Below are positions 11,691 through 25,008 of a DNA stretch of 64,000 bases, piece after piece. The translations under genes were made by a program, and so were the position numbers. The notes under the pieces were generated by a model. That model was not told the origin of the DNA and searched no databases. It was given only the letters and a program-made list of their open reading frames with translations. The stretch's first letter is position 1, and each line of letters begins with the position of its first letter. Source of the stretch: Motacilla alba alba (taxonomy: Eukaryota; Chordata; Aves; Passeriformes; Motacillidae); contig NC_052018.1 of the NCBI RefSeq assembly GCF_015832195.1, positions 28,176,115 to 28,240,114 of the forward strand, given 5' to 3'.

Positions 11691-14600
11691 TAAAAATCAC
11701 AGCTATGTAGGCAATATAGCCCCATCTTTAGAGCGTCTTAATATAGAAAAATCTGCTCAGGTTCACAGAAGATTAAAAAAAAGTGCAAAAATGCAACACA
11801 CTAAAAGTTTGCAAGAAAGAAGCATAATTTCGTGTTCAACAAACACAGTTCCAGGCAGAGTTCTAACAGAAAACTTGGGAATCTAGCCCAAGGATAAAAG
11901 AGGTGGAATGCCCTGGGTTCTTTCAGCGCCTGTTCATCTTATTCACTTCAAATATTTCAAAACACCCCAGCTAATATTTTTTTTCTTGGTGACTCAGAAA
12001 AGCTGTTCAAAATTCTTCCTATGATTAGCAAATCTTTAGAGATTTATTTTTTCCCAAATATAGGCAAATTTCTTCCATGTTTCCTTTTAAAGTGGCTTTG
12101 TAAAATGGTCTTCCTACAGGCGAATATATCATTCTCTAAGCAGCCCTGTTTTGCTGCTGTCGTGTCCTCAGACAGGTATTTTTAAAATACAGACATTTAG
12201 GAAAGAGTCAGGTGACTGCTCAGAATTCCATGGAGGAGAATAGTGACCAGTTTCATCATAAATGTGCATTACTGGCAATAGCCCAAGATAAAGGTGTGAG
12301 ATATAAATATGTATCACTGCCAAGAAAAGCACTTGTAAAGCACAATGAGACAGGACCATTTCACAGCTTTTGCTCTCTTTTGACTATGTATTTGGGAAAT
12401 GAAAATGAGAAAGCTAAGGGAAAAAAAAAAAAAAAAAGTAGAGAAATAGAATAGTGAGAGACTCAAATACAGATTTGACCCTGAATAAGGTCAAGGTGTG
12501 TAGACCTAAGAAATAGATTTGGCTTTTCCAGATTCCAGCCAGGACAGGGTTAATTACTAATAAGTAGGTGTGAGGGGACATGACCAGGACACAGAGGTTA
12601 TGTTGTAGCCTCCCACCATTGCCAGGGATAAGGGAAAGGGAGAAGGATTTCATTCTGGTTGAAAAAATATGATGGAGCGAGCCTTCTGGTAATATCTGTT
12701 ATTTGGAGGTGGGGGAAGGGCAGGGTGTATACATGAGTTTGATCTGACTTATATCGTCTATCATTGGTATTGCTGCTGTTACTGTTCATTTTATCTCATT
12801 GTGGTTTCCAGGAAATTGTTCTTAACTCGACTCATGATCTTTGCCTTTTGTGTTTTCAGTCGTAGCAGGGAAGAGGAGCGGTGCATGGTTTTAGTGGAAG
12901 CACTAAATTGGAAAATACCATTTCTAAACTATGATAGACGTTTATGGTACTGTTCCTCTTCATGTATTGAAACATGAATTATTGGAGGTTTTTTTTTTCC
13001 TTAAGAACAATGCAGAATACTGCAGATTTAACAAGGTGCATTCATACCTTAAAAGCACAGACCAGAACATGGTGAAGTCATCTTGTAGAAGGATTCATTC
13101 ATCTAATCATAAAATATGATTTGATAAACTTAGTCAGAAACCAGCGGGTTTAAATTCATGACCGAAACATGCACATGCACATGCACTTTTACTACCTGTC
13201 TGTACCAAACACCGTGTCAGGTGCAAATTGGTGCTGACAATATGAAATACTTGTTGACTAAGAAGATTGGCTAAGAAGAATTTAATGATCCCACTCAAAT
13301 ATAAAGATAATAAACTGTAAGATTAATTGTAAATAAGGCAAATAAATCCTCACAGAAATTATTAATGTAATTTATCAATACTTACGTATCTATGAAAAAT
13401 ATACTTCAGCTTCTGTGTTAAGATACAATGTTATTGCTTACTCTGCATCATAACTAAATTAAATGCAGTCATGTTCTGTCCATGTGCCCAAATAAAATGT
13501 AATGAAAGCAAGTTCAAAATATGCTTTTTAGCCACAGTGATTTATTTCATGCTCATTGATCTCAACTTACCCATAAGTAAAAACTACCAAGAGAAAATCC
13601 CCAGGTTGTTACTGGAGAATTTATAAAAATCACATTATGTCAGCTACAAAAATATTCATTTTTGTTACATACTTGCATTCTGACTGCACTAGTTTTGCAC
13701 AAAGTTTTTAAGTGGAATGAAATCTGGTATTTATAGATAGTCTGTTAAACTCCAGTATTTAGAGTGCAATGCAAATTTCTGCAATTTAAAAAGTTTATTT
13801 TCTGAGAAGCTGAAAGTCGAAGATTATTTTTAGATTTTCAGCTTCAGATTATGAAGCCTGCAGTTTGACACAGCTTTACAGTTTGTAACCTAAGATCCTT
13901 ATTTGCACATTGGTCATATATTTCAAGTTCTTTGAGTGAAACAAAGAATCTAACATAACAACAGCTCTCTAATGCATGAAATAATCATGCGCTTATGCCC
14001 AAAGGCAAATCAGTACCAGCGATAATGTATAACAAAAATCAGGAACAAAAATCAACTCAGTGCATCATATAACTTACAGAATTTTCAATTCAATATGAAC
14101 TGGTTCATTTGTCAACAAACTAGATAATATTATTGTATGGCAACAATAAAATAAAATAAAAAATTAAGATTTTTACTATTAATTTTGCCAAGAGATGGAG
14201 GCAATTGCAATCTTCTAAGACCATCTTTTGCTGCTGTACAGGTTTTTCTTAGCATAAAAGGCCATACTATAGCCAAATAATTGTATGTTCTGGTTTAAAA
14301 AGTAATTCTGGACTGAAAATTAGTAAATTTTAAACATCAATTTAAAATTATTCAGGAGGTCATGCAAGATTATCATAACATCTTTCCCTGACAATAAAAT
14401 TTGCCACCCAGTGTATGAATTAGCAAAAGACACATGTAGAAAAATTAAACTGAAGTTCAGTTTTCAGCTGCTTTCACAGGCTTCAGGAAGATAAATTACT
14501 CCATGTACTCAGGGCTAAGCTTATATAACTAACATGTCCTGAGTGATAAGAATGGTATATTCTCACAGTCTGGTAAATGAACCTGCTTTGCATCAATGTA

Positions 14601-16464
14601 AGAATAGAGGGGTTTAATTTTGTCTTGATAATTTAAAAGCATGATTAGTTAGAGTAACAGCTAAAACTCTCAAATAAGCTTTCCTTGTTAGCCAAAGGCA
14701 GGAGTAGTTATTCAGTAAAACTGTTTATCAGCTATATTACCTATAACAAAAAAATGGCACTCATTTCATGCTACTTTGGATGAATTTTTAGAAGACTATG
14801 AACGTAAAGTTGGTATTACATGACTTCTAGATGTTGATGAATTATGCCTATGATCACAGTAAGGAACCTGATTTATTTGGAGAATCTGAATTAAATTTTG
14901 AACATTACATTTGATACCTGCTCAATATTTTATATTATCATTTGTAGACTATTGCTAGACTTCAGTCATCCTTATCTTGCACAGACTGTAAACAGCTCAT
15001 TCAAGTTTTCATTGCACCAGGTCACTGCAGAAACCTATTTCTGTGTCTGTGAGCATACATAAACTCAATTTTCTTATGCTTTCACTAGAAGGGTCTTACT
15101 AAAACATTGTACCAAGATGCAATATTATTTACCATCTTTCCACGTTTTTGAATAGGGACACAAATTTTAAGTTCTCAGACAAAATTTAAAATAAATGTGT
15201 AAAAGAGCTACAATATAACTACTGTAAGTAACAGCAATTTTCTTTTACATTAGGTTGCTTCTTAGGTGAGAACATGGGTCCTCTATATCTTCTTAGTAGA
15301 CTGGAGAAAGACTGGCCCCTTGGAAGTCAAAATTACTGTTCTGCTGCATAAACTTGGGTATGTATTTAAATATGTCCTGACAAAAGGTCTGGTTATAAAC
15401 CCTCACAGACTATTTAAAGAATTAAATTAATATAAAAATTTTCATTTTATAGTTGTTCTTCCATCAGTTTGGAAGATATTATTTTCAAAAGCAGACATAT
15501 AGGTTTGTTGTACAGATTAGCCACACCATCCAACTATATTTACCAGAAGATCACATTTTATTTTTATAATTCATATTTTTCTAATGTTATTAGTATTTTC
15601 TTTTTAAATTAATCACCTATATTACTCAAAGACAAAGAATGCCAGACATCCTATAGGTCAGACCAATTTCAGACTCTCTTTACGGCATATCTTTTTTAAA
15701 AATCCCATATTCATAGCCTCAGTCTCCTAGACAATTTTTCCTGTCATAATATATACCTCAAAATGCACCGTTAAATTCCTTAAACATTTGACAGTAAGTA
15801 GCAAGGTAACTACCATCACATCGTGTAACTCACAGGGTGCAACAAGGGACTTACCTGATAAAGTCAGTATTACTAACTAAAAATTACTAACTAAATGGAG
15901 AAATAATAATGAAAGAACCCTATTCCTGAACTATTGAGAGAATTAACCTAAGTTTCACTAAATACCTTAGGAAAGACAGACTTGCATATGGCTAAGAAAC
16001 ACTCTTAGGATATATTTAACCTAGGTAATGATATTGAAAGCTGAATTAAAAAGAAATTTATTATAGTTTAAAGACATTTTAATAGGTACTAAAACAGGCA
16101 GAGAGCACAAATACTGCCCTGGTTTAGAGGACATGTGGATGCACTGATTAACTGAAGTTTTCTATGGCATATTGTCCAGAATTATGAGTTTTAATAAATT
16201 TATGCCTGAAGTTACTGGCCTTGAACTTAACGTGTCAGTCATAGTAACTAAAGTGCATGCTAAACTTGAGAAGGAGTTAAGAGTTTTGAGCTGGGCCCCA
16301 CTGAGGGACTTCTATAATTTCAAAGAGTTTAGGTGTCTTTATCTTCCTCCGAGTTTATAGAAACTATAGAACTTAGGTGCAAAGTTTAGAGTTAATGACA
16401 ACAATTATGACCAAAAAATTTCAAAATGGATGGTGTCAGCATCCACCTCTGATAAGACACTATG
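11691..16464. other. AT-rich spacer, no gene seen
   Basis: Almost 5 kb without a recognisable gene or named repeat. It contains an A run at 12420-12438, a short ACATGC repeat at 13167-13185 and a stem-loop at 13801-13848 (see findings). Open frames are short and carry homopolymers. The part from 13.3 to 16 kb is especially AT-rich. Confidence 0.55.
12420..12438. repeat. Poly-A tract
   Basis: An uninterrupted run of about 18 A. There is no adjacent gene-like or SINE-like body, so I do not read it as a retrocopy tail. Confidence 0.85.
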
Positions 16465-17203
16465 TTTTGGAATCAGAGAATCATTTAGATTGGAGAAGAC
16501 TTCCAAGAACATTGAGTTCAACCTTTGATCAATCACTTTGACAAATAGACCATAGCATTAAATGCCAGTCTATTTCCAGTTATTTCTTCAACATCTCCAG
16601 CAATGTTAACTTCACCACCTCCCTGTCCCAATTCCTAGCAACCCTTTCCACTGAGAAATTCTTCTTAATGTCCAACCCAAACCTCTCCTGTTCCATCCTG
16701 AGGCCATATCCTCTTGTCCTGTCACTGACTCTCTGGGAAAAAAAGGCCAACTCTCACCTTGCTACACTCTTATTTCAGGAAGTTATAGACAGTGGTAAGG
16801 TCTCCCTGAGCCCCTTTTTCCTCAAGCTAAACAACCCCAGCCACTTCTCATAGGACTTATTCTTCAGACCCTTCCTCAGCTCCATTGCCCTTCCATGGAC
16901 TCACTCCAGCACCTCAATGTCCTTCTTGTATCAAGGAGCCCAGAAGTGGACACAGCACTTGAGGTGCAGTCCCACCAGTTCTGAGTACAGAGGGACAATC
17001 ACAGCCCTGGTCCTGCTGGCCACACTATTGCTGATACAGGCCAGGATGCCATTGGCCTTCTGGGCCACCTGGGCACACACTGGCTCATGTTCAGCTGCTG
17101 TTGCCCAACACCACCAGATCCTTGTCTGCTGGGCAGTTTTCCAGACACTTTTGCCTCAGCCTGTAGCACTGCATGGGGCTTTTGGGACCCAGGTGGATGA
17201 AGT
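16465..17203 (-). mobile_element. CR1 LINE fragment (~740 bp), minus
   Basis: The plus strand opens with GGAATCAGAGAATCATTTAGATTGG and runs through the reverse complement of a CR1 3' region: CCCTTTCCACTGAGAAATTC, AATGTCCAACCCAAACCTC, TCCTGTTCCATCCTGAGGCC, CCTCAAGCTAAACAACCCCAG, CAGCACCTCAATGTCCTTCTTG, CTGGCCACACTATTGCTGATAC and GCATGGGGCTTTTGGGACC. The subfamily differs from the 7147 and 31362 copies in its 3' UTR wording. The element is 5'-truncated within ORF2. Open frames on either strand here are remnants or shadows of ORF2. Confidence 0.9.
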
Positions 17204-20200
17204 ATCACTCTAACAGGTATAAAAATATTTTCATTTGACGAATAAGAGCTACTGGGTACTACTGAATATATTGGCAATTTGTTTTTTCAATAGCACTTTA
17301 TCTCACCTGATGAACTAGTTAAAGTTTTAGTCAATAGCTAACAAATTTCAGTTTGCTTCTTCTTGGCAAAAAGCTACTAATACAAACACAGCAGGATTCT
17401 TCAGGACAGGTTTTAAAGAAATATAGCCTGATATAGCTCTTGATACTATTTTGGTTTATCTTGATTAAAATAAAGAAATACTTAAGCATTCAAGTTAATG
17501 AAAACTAGATTAGGTTTAGTATAGAGGCAGTGAATTTAAGATTAAGGTTATAAAAATTCAGGAATTGCCGTGTCTGCTACAACTGACAAACATGTGCATA
17601 GAAGTTTTTTGTTCAGTTTTTAATCTCTGGCATTTACTTTTACAAGATATTGGAAAGTAATTTACAGAACAGCCTTTAGGCCCAGCAGTATCATACATAT
17701 GCACAATAAATAAGACTCATTCTGGCTCAATTTCAGCTATTTTCTAGGTTGAGACTTAGGGGGATTTTTTTAATTAAACATTTCTAGTAGCCACAAAAAA
17801 AAAAAAAAGAGTAAATTACCACCGGAAAATATCTAATCCACAATAGTAAACTATATCTGTTTACAGAAAGGAACATGCAGAGATGTAAATTTCAAATATT
17901 TTCCTCAAATAACATTTAAAAATGCCTTAGCTCAACAGTATAAAGGAGCAGGAGCTTACTTCCTGCTAATGTAGGAATAGAATCCACAGTATTTCAGAAC
18001 TGCTCTGATATTGATTCCAAGATAAATTTATCATTCCAAATATGAAAAGCTGATATATTTCAATAAAAACAAGGAATCTCTTTTGCTGAACAAATACAAA
18101 AAAAATCTGAGAAATGTGAGTATTTTATTAACAAGTTCATTTGGATGGACTTTTACCTTAAAAAATAGAGAGAAAGATCTTGTCCTCCATTATTTTAAGT
18201 GGCTGCCCTATTTATTTGGCAAAATACTTTTTTTTTTTTTTTTTAATTTACTAGCTCTTCCATTTCTTTCCCTGTTCTCATTTCCTACTTCTTGTCTTTC
18301 TTCTTCTCTTATCACCTTTTTGCATTTCCTTCTTTACTTAAAAGACTTTTTGTTAAAAATGATATATGTTTAAAATATTTCTAATTTAATCAAAATAATA
18401 TTTTCTTAAACATTCTTATCCTCAAAGAGTTTTAAAATAATAACTTCTTTTCAAATTCCTATGCAAAATCTTGTTTTTATAAATTTCAATTGACACTAAG
18501 TATGCCTTCCACTTGAAGAATTTTTTTTTTCAGATGAAATTCTGGAATTCTAAGAGTTCTTTTGAACTCATCAGTCTTGAAAACCCTGCTGAATATATGC
18601 AGAATTTTGGAAGAAGGTCATATATCATATATCATGTAAATATTTTTCCATAATTCACCATCCAATTATAGTATTCAGGATTAGCTGTCGGAACCCTAGA
18701 GCTTCAGATAATTATTGATTATTTGTCAGATTATGCTAATATGGTCAGTATTATGGCAGATAAATACTTTTACAGCCAAATAATACTCAATAGCAAATGT
18801 GTATGTCTCGTTTAAAATATAAATGTCAATGAATCCTTTCTGGTGATTGAGAGGAAAGTGCACAGATCATTAAGATCCACCTTTCCCTAATGGTCACAGG
18901 ACCAGAAAATAGAAAACAAGACCAAATTTTCTTTTTCTTAGTGAGGCTGATTTGAAGCAAAAAATATTTACCATAGCTTAAAGATGTGGAAGCACAATAT
19001 TTAAGATGCAGAGTGAGTAAACAGTTTTGTTTCCATAAATATGTTTATATTGTAGCATGGTAGCATGGTTAACCAAAATTACCTTTGTAAAAATTAAAAT
19101 GAATTCTCCAAAATTAATAATAAGTGTTTATTTTTTAAATCTAGATACAGACTATTAGATATTCAGTGCCTAGATATAACACTATAACACTAATTTAACA
19201 TTTAACTTTATTTTCCTCTTTATTGTTCTAAGTACTTAGGTTCTAGACTCAATAAAATGAGACAAAGACAGAGCATGTCAAATGTCAGATAATGAGATTT
19301 TATAAAAGTAGAAGACTCACCATCTTAGTCTGTTAAAAGTAAGCAGAAGTCTTCAATATTTTGTTTCTGGCAGACAAAATTACTATGCTATGCATGAAAT
19401 CTAGGTGAGTTATTTCTCAAATAACTAAGGAGCTTATGGCTATCCTGTCAAGGTAATTGGAATTATGAGTGCGTCCCTTGAGCTTTGCAAGTTTAAGATG
19501 CTGTATTGTCTTTAGGACAGCCACAGTTTAACACAACAATCCATCTTTCCATCTTATATGATTACATTCCTTATGCTGCAGAGGAGTTTAACAGACAGAA
19601 AAATTGAGCTTCTTACTTGCTTGACCTGAACTTCATGCACAGAAATTAACTATGCATTTTAGATGCCCAACTGGTACAGTTAGTTTCTCCTTGACTTAAC
19701 CTGAATTGCTTCAGTGTTGAAAGTCTAGGACTTGGGGAATGAAGGCAAAAATATGGACTGTAATCAAGCTCTTTTACTAATGAGCTGTGCATTAACAGAA
19801 TCCAGCTCCAGTTTTGTCAGGGAAAAAAAAAAAGATATTAAGTATTTATCATACTAATCAAATAGGTTTCATCTGCCAACAGGGAAGGAAAAGAAAGTGG
19901 CAGTATTTGAAAAGAAAATACCAAAGATTAGTCATCAGAACTTGATCACATACTCAATAGAGTTCCTGTCAGACAGTAAAAAGTTAAAAATGAAACAAGA
20001 TGAATGAAGATGCCGTTCATTGATATTCTTTTAATTTAAAAAAGAAAAAAAAGTTCAAAGGGAATTTAATGGAAACAATTATAAAAATATTACAAAAGTA
20101 TGCCTCATGTTGTACATCACTGAAAAATAAATGCGGATAACTATGCAGCAATCAGCCCTAGTTGGTGATCCAGTCCCTGTTTTATGATATATCTGCATGG

Positions 20201-20790
20201 TATCTAATAATTAGAGCTATTGAACACAGTATAATTCCCTTGGAGAACCACACTTTGTTTTTCCTAACTTGTGGAATATAGCCAGCAGATTGCTTATAAA
20301 TAGAAACACTGCTGAAACATAGCATATAGGAAATTATCTCTGGAGTTTTAAACCCACTGTTTCTCACAAGATAAAAATATTATAACTTCTTTCTTCCTCT
20401 TCAGTGGTCAGCCTTTTCAGTAGAATGAATTTATAGATGGGACATTGTTCGGAAATGCTACCTTGTGCACAGAGAAAGGAGTGAATATTGTTAAATATTT
20501 ATGATGTGGTCAGGCCATAAGACTTTGCAAAAGGGGACCCCAACTGAGGGATAAGGAAGACAGCAAACACAGAAGTAAATTAAAGCAGGTGTTTTCATGA
20601 AGAGTCAACCTTGAATGCAGCTCATACCAACAGTGTAGGCCAGTGGGAACAAAATTGGTGTTAATCTGAGTGGGTGAACATGTACAAATAATGAAATTTA
20701 TGATTAATAAATAGAATTTAATTGTAAATGTGTAATGAAATTTAACTTTTTATATATATTTAACTTTATTAATAAGCAAGCTGGGAGCTA
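17204..20790. other. AT-rich spacer, no gene seen
   Basis: No exon, RNA gene or named repeat. T runs occur (18228-18244 and 18520-18530). The 96-codon plus frame at 18083-18373 crosses the T run and a pyrimidine-rich stretch and is not convincing. Confidence 0.55.
18228..18244. repeat. Poly-T tract
   Basis: A run of about 17 T, followed by a pyrimidine-rich stretch (CTTCC, CTTTC, TTCTTCTCTT) to about 18340. This is simple low-complexity sequence. Confidence 0.85.
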
Positions 20791-20802
20791 TAGTAGTTTT
20801 GA

Positions 20803-20839
<37 letters not shown>
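20803..20839. repeat. ACT trinucleotide microsatellite
   Basis: About twelve perfect ACT units. The bases just before it (TAGTAGTT, 20791-20798) are the reverse complement of its first eight (AACTACTA, 20802-20809), giving a hairpin at the array edge. Confidence 0.95.
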
Positions 20840-21137
20840 GAACTAAAATATTCTTAGATGGGCATGTAGCTACTTCAGTATGATATGAAGGGATTTTCAA
20901 TGAAAATGTTTGTAAAACTGAGACTAAGTGCCTCTGGAATATCTAAATATTCTAAATTAATGGACGCCTTAACAAGATCACCAACTAATGACATCAACAT
21001 CAAAATTATTTAAAAGAAATAAAACCTTCATTACAAAGTAAAAGCAGTACATATATAAAAAAATTCTTTGCTTTACTTCAATCTGCTCTTTAACTTCTTT
21101 CTCAATAACATTTCTTTAAAAACTGAGACAAGTAAAG

Positions 21138-21179
<42 letters not shown>

Positions 21180-23592
21180 TATAATTATGATACAGGTGAC
21201 TTTTATACTGAATAACTACATATAGATATCAGGGCAGATAAGGAGCATTTTATTGTTTTCCAGAAATTTCTACCCTCAAGTGTGTAGATCACTTTATTTA
21301 CTAATTCATTTAAAAAGATAGCATTAAAAACCCATATTACCTCATAGGAAAAGAAAAATACAAATACAAAAAAACCCACAAAACAGCTCATTATGGAAAT
21401 TTGTCTATATTTATCTAAAACCTTCAGGCTGTTATAAAGGACATTGCAACCTTATGCAAATTTAACAGTTCTTCTAATTACATTGTGATTGATACATAGC
21501 CTCAGCAGAATATGCTTTTGGGTTTTTCTCATCTTTGAGATTAAAATTACTGGTACATTATGGTCATTGAATCAATTAATGATTCTGTAGTCAGAGCTCC
21601 CCCGGCCAGGTGTATATTCATTTCAAAACAAGCTTACTGAGCTAACATTTATGCCCATGACACTGTTTTCCCACAGATTTCCCTACCACAACCAACACTA
21701 CATTTTTTATCTTGTTCAGAGATGTCCAGTGAAATGAATCCTAGCAACACATAACAAGACCAGTGGTACAAACAATAATCTGTATAGTCTCTTCTCTATT
21801 GATTTCACTGTCCTTATGTAATAAATAGGAAAATATTCCATTGATGAAGTTATAGTGTAATTAAAACATATGTGTTGTTCTATGTGAGTGGGATTGTTTA
21901 GGAGCCAAGCTCTTGGCTCTTTTAAGCTATTTTCACTAAAAACTTAAATTGACAAAAATTTGGTCTTAAAGCAATTTTTTACAAGTCTTTCCTGTTTCTC
22001 AGCTCATTACTAGGCAAAGAAGAAAAAAAAAAACAGTCTGGCAAAATTGACCATAAACTTACATGAAAAAGATATTTAAAGAGATGCCTCTTCCATTTTG
22101 TGAAGAGTATGAGTCTCACCTGACAAAATAATTCTAGAAATGCATATAATTTTCACAAAACCAGCACAGAAATGTTGCTCGCTTAAAATAAGCAAAAAAT
22201 TTCTCATGTGCTAAAATTTTCAACTGAGGACCTCAAAACAGATTATGACCAGAAATTTATTCTGTTTCTGCTTTTGACATTTTGACAGACAGCATCTGTT
22301 GCAAGAGCATAAAGCAGAGGAAAATACTTCTCTTTGAGGCTAAGCTTAAGTAATCTGTGTAAGCAGAGACACTTGGATAATACAGGTATCTGGGTACTTG
22401 AAGGGAGCTGTTTAGAGCTGACTTTAAGTTTCAAAATACTATATTATTGAGAAATAGTAAGATACACAAACACTTACTTGGTCATCCTCAAAGAACATTA
22501 GAGTTCCGCATTTGATGAGGAAAAGATTCAAAAGATCAGATTCAGCAAATTTTTTAGATTTTGTAATACTGAGAACAGAAGGGCTTATATATCAGACCTC
22601 TTTGGACAGATCAACACCCAGATTTGAAATAAATTAGCTAGTCTGTATAATTTTTGAGCCTTTCTCTTTGGAAGACATATAGATCTGATTCATAGTTCTA
22701 AGGGTGGTTACTCCATGGCTGAGATTCAAAGACTACAAAATTGTGAGCACCTACTTGGAGCATTACACATTTAATATTCATAAAGATAAAACTTCAGACT
22801 GTAGGAGGTGCCACACTGACAGCTCTCAAGTATCACATTCTCCAATTAAAAATAAAAGCCAGTACTGGTACACGTAAAAGTTATCCAAAGAAAACTTCCC
22901 TACATATTTTGGTTTCTGTGACCCATTTTGTGGGAAGACAATGACACCATGTGTAGTAGATCTTTAGTACTGCTGTCATGAAGAATATTGTAATTGGAGA
23001 AATATGGCTCAGCCTTCCCTGAGGAAGAAGCAAGTACAACCTTAATGAGTTTCCCTAATACTGCAACTTGCTTAAATAAAATAAGAATACAATTAAGCTT
23101 ATTCAAATGTAAGGCTAAATCAGAATGCCATTAACTATTGTTCAGTGCACTGAAGTGTGAAATATATGCTTTTATGTTGCTGCAAAAAAACATGCACTTT
23201 TAACTTTGAAGGCATTGGATGAAGTAATACAACAAAGAAAAGAAAAGATAAATAATAGATAAAAATAGCTACAGTCTGAGACTTGCATGCATAATATAAT
23301 ACATGAATGCACATGAACAAGTGAAAAAACCCAACAATTTTGCAATGCCAAGGGAAATAAAACAGGTCAGAAATCCTAACCAAATTATTGAATCAGCTAA
23401 ACTTCTGATACTGCCTGAAAATTGTATTGTAGGCCCTTTCAAACTGAATGATATACAATTGAGTGGAGACAATCCAATTCTGCCATCCTATCCTTATGTT
23501 CATCAACATGTACTCAGATTGTTTAGATGTGTTCAGACTACCTTAGCACCTGTGCTCAAGATGAGACTCACATTCTTGGAACTAAATGGTGC
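20840..23592. other. AT-rich spacer, no gene seen
   Basis: Contains the TA repeat at 21140-21174 and otherwise nothing recognisable. The open frame at 23303-23695 (130 codons, plus) is the longest here that is free of simple repeats. It runs into the LTR that begins at 23593 and shows no domain I know, so I treat it as chance. Confidence 0.5.
21140..21174. repeat. TA dinucleotide microsatellite
   Basis: About 17 TA units, uninterrupted. It is self-complementary and therefore able to form a cruciform. Confidence 0.95.
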
Positions 23593-24290
23593 TGTGGTCA
23601 CAGATTTGCTACAAACAAACAGGCACAAACCACACACATGGAGCAAAGAGTTTATTATTAGCTCAAAGTCTAAACATAATAGCCCAAAGTGTTAGTTCAG
23701 TTACGCTAATATTCACTAATAATCCAAATTAACTCAGAGAAACCTCAGTAATATAGCTAACAGGTTGTACTGGGGGAAAGAGAAAAAATCAAACCAAACC
23801 ACTGGTCCTGGTGCTGTGCTCTCCCTTCCCTACCCCTAGCATCCTAACACTGTCAGCCTAGAAGAAGGGAGAATGAGGCCAGGCTGCAATGAGCTGTCAG
23901 CACACTGATGGCTTTGAAGGGAAGAGGATGATTTGTCTGCTAGGGTTTTCCTCCTACTCTTTGCCAGGAGAAGTACGGGGATGATAATTTCTTGCAGTTC
24001 AAGTTTGCAGTATGTTTGAGTTTGGGTTTATATGTTTCACTGTCACAACTCACTTGCTTCCCCCGCATAGAGATCTGTAGCCTGGCACTGTCCCCCAGAG
24101 CCATCCTCCCCTCTCTGCCCCAAGGGTTTGTCAGACAGTGACAGAAAGGGGATGTCTGACCCCAACAGGGATACATCCAGAGCTCAAGTTGGAGCAGGGG
24201 AGGCAGCAGCCACTAGCACCTGCACAGGGGTTAAACAAGCAACACCCAGTCCAGGTCATAATGAAGTGGAGCCCTTGTACTGTCAGATCA
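23593..24290 (-). mobile_element. Solo ERV LTR, 698 bp, minus
   Basis: Read on the minus strand the element starts TGATCTGACAGTAC (at 24290) and ends ...CTGTGACCACA (at 23593), the TG...CA ends of an LTR. A minus-strand AATAAA lies at 23651-23656, close to the 3' end as expected for R. The 5' part (24050-24290) is shared with a second copy at about 30040-30277 that begins TGACCTGTCAATGC, which supports the 5' boundary. The four flanking bases (GTGC on the left, ATGC on the right) differ by one transition and may be an old target-site duplication. No internal retroviral sequence adjoins it, so it is read as a solo LTR. The family name is unknown to me. Confidence 0.65.
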
Positions 24291-25008
24291 ATGCACAGCC
24301 GAGGACCTTAGGCAAGCATTGGCAAAAGTCTTATTTTCTAGGCTTCGGTGGCACAGACCGCATTCAGCTTTTTGTCACAACTCAAGAGTGAGCTCTTTAC
24401 CTTTGCCTTAATTTCTCAGCCTAATTTATCTGTCTATAGAAAGAGTTGTCTGCCTCCATCCTGCCACTTTGATGAAAGCTGGCACAGAAACAACACCAAG
24501 AAGTCTGAGCTGGAGGACAAACTTGATCCTTAAGCTTCTAAGATATTATAGACATTTTAGATATTATAGATATTTTTAGAAACCCATCATCCAAAGGGTA
24601 CAAGAAAACATGAGGTACTGACTATAGAAAAAATGGTGATGCACCTGTGAAGATATCTGATGCATGTAACTTGAAATTGTATACATTTTTCAAATAAGTA
24701 ATGATGGATTACAGTAATAATAATTATAAATATAGGCTGTGAAAAATCAGAAATGTTTTAATATTGGTGTTATGAAACTTTTTGGTTGAATTTTAAAAGG
24801 GCCTATCAAACATGAAGAGTCAGGAAGTTCTGACTGAAAGAACTTCAAAGAGAATTTGCACTAGAGGACATCTAGTTTTCATTTATCAAACAAGAGCCAT
24901 TGTGTGGTGTTTGCCATCTTTTTTTTTTTTGTTGTTGTTGTTGTTTTCTTTTTCCTCATCCAACTGATCAGACCTATAAGGTTCTAAAGAGCTACAAACT
25001 TTTTACTT
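24291..25008. other. Spacer, no gene seen
   Basis: AT-rich sequence with a T run followed by GTT units (24919-24948). A short imperfect repeat of TAGATATTATAGA occurs at about 24540-24580. No gene or named repeat recognised. Confidence 0.5.
24919..24948. repeat. Poly-T plus GTT repeat
   Basis: Twelve T followed by five GTT units. Confidence 0.9.

Noticed and set aside
23303..23695. 130-codon plus-strand open frame
   Set aside because: It crosses the boundary of the LTR at 23593 and shows no domain or signal. It is best explained by chance.
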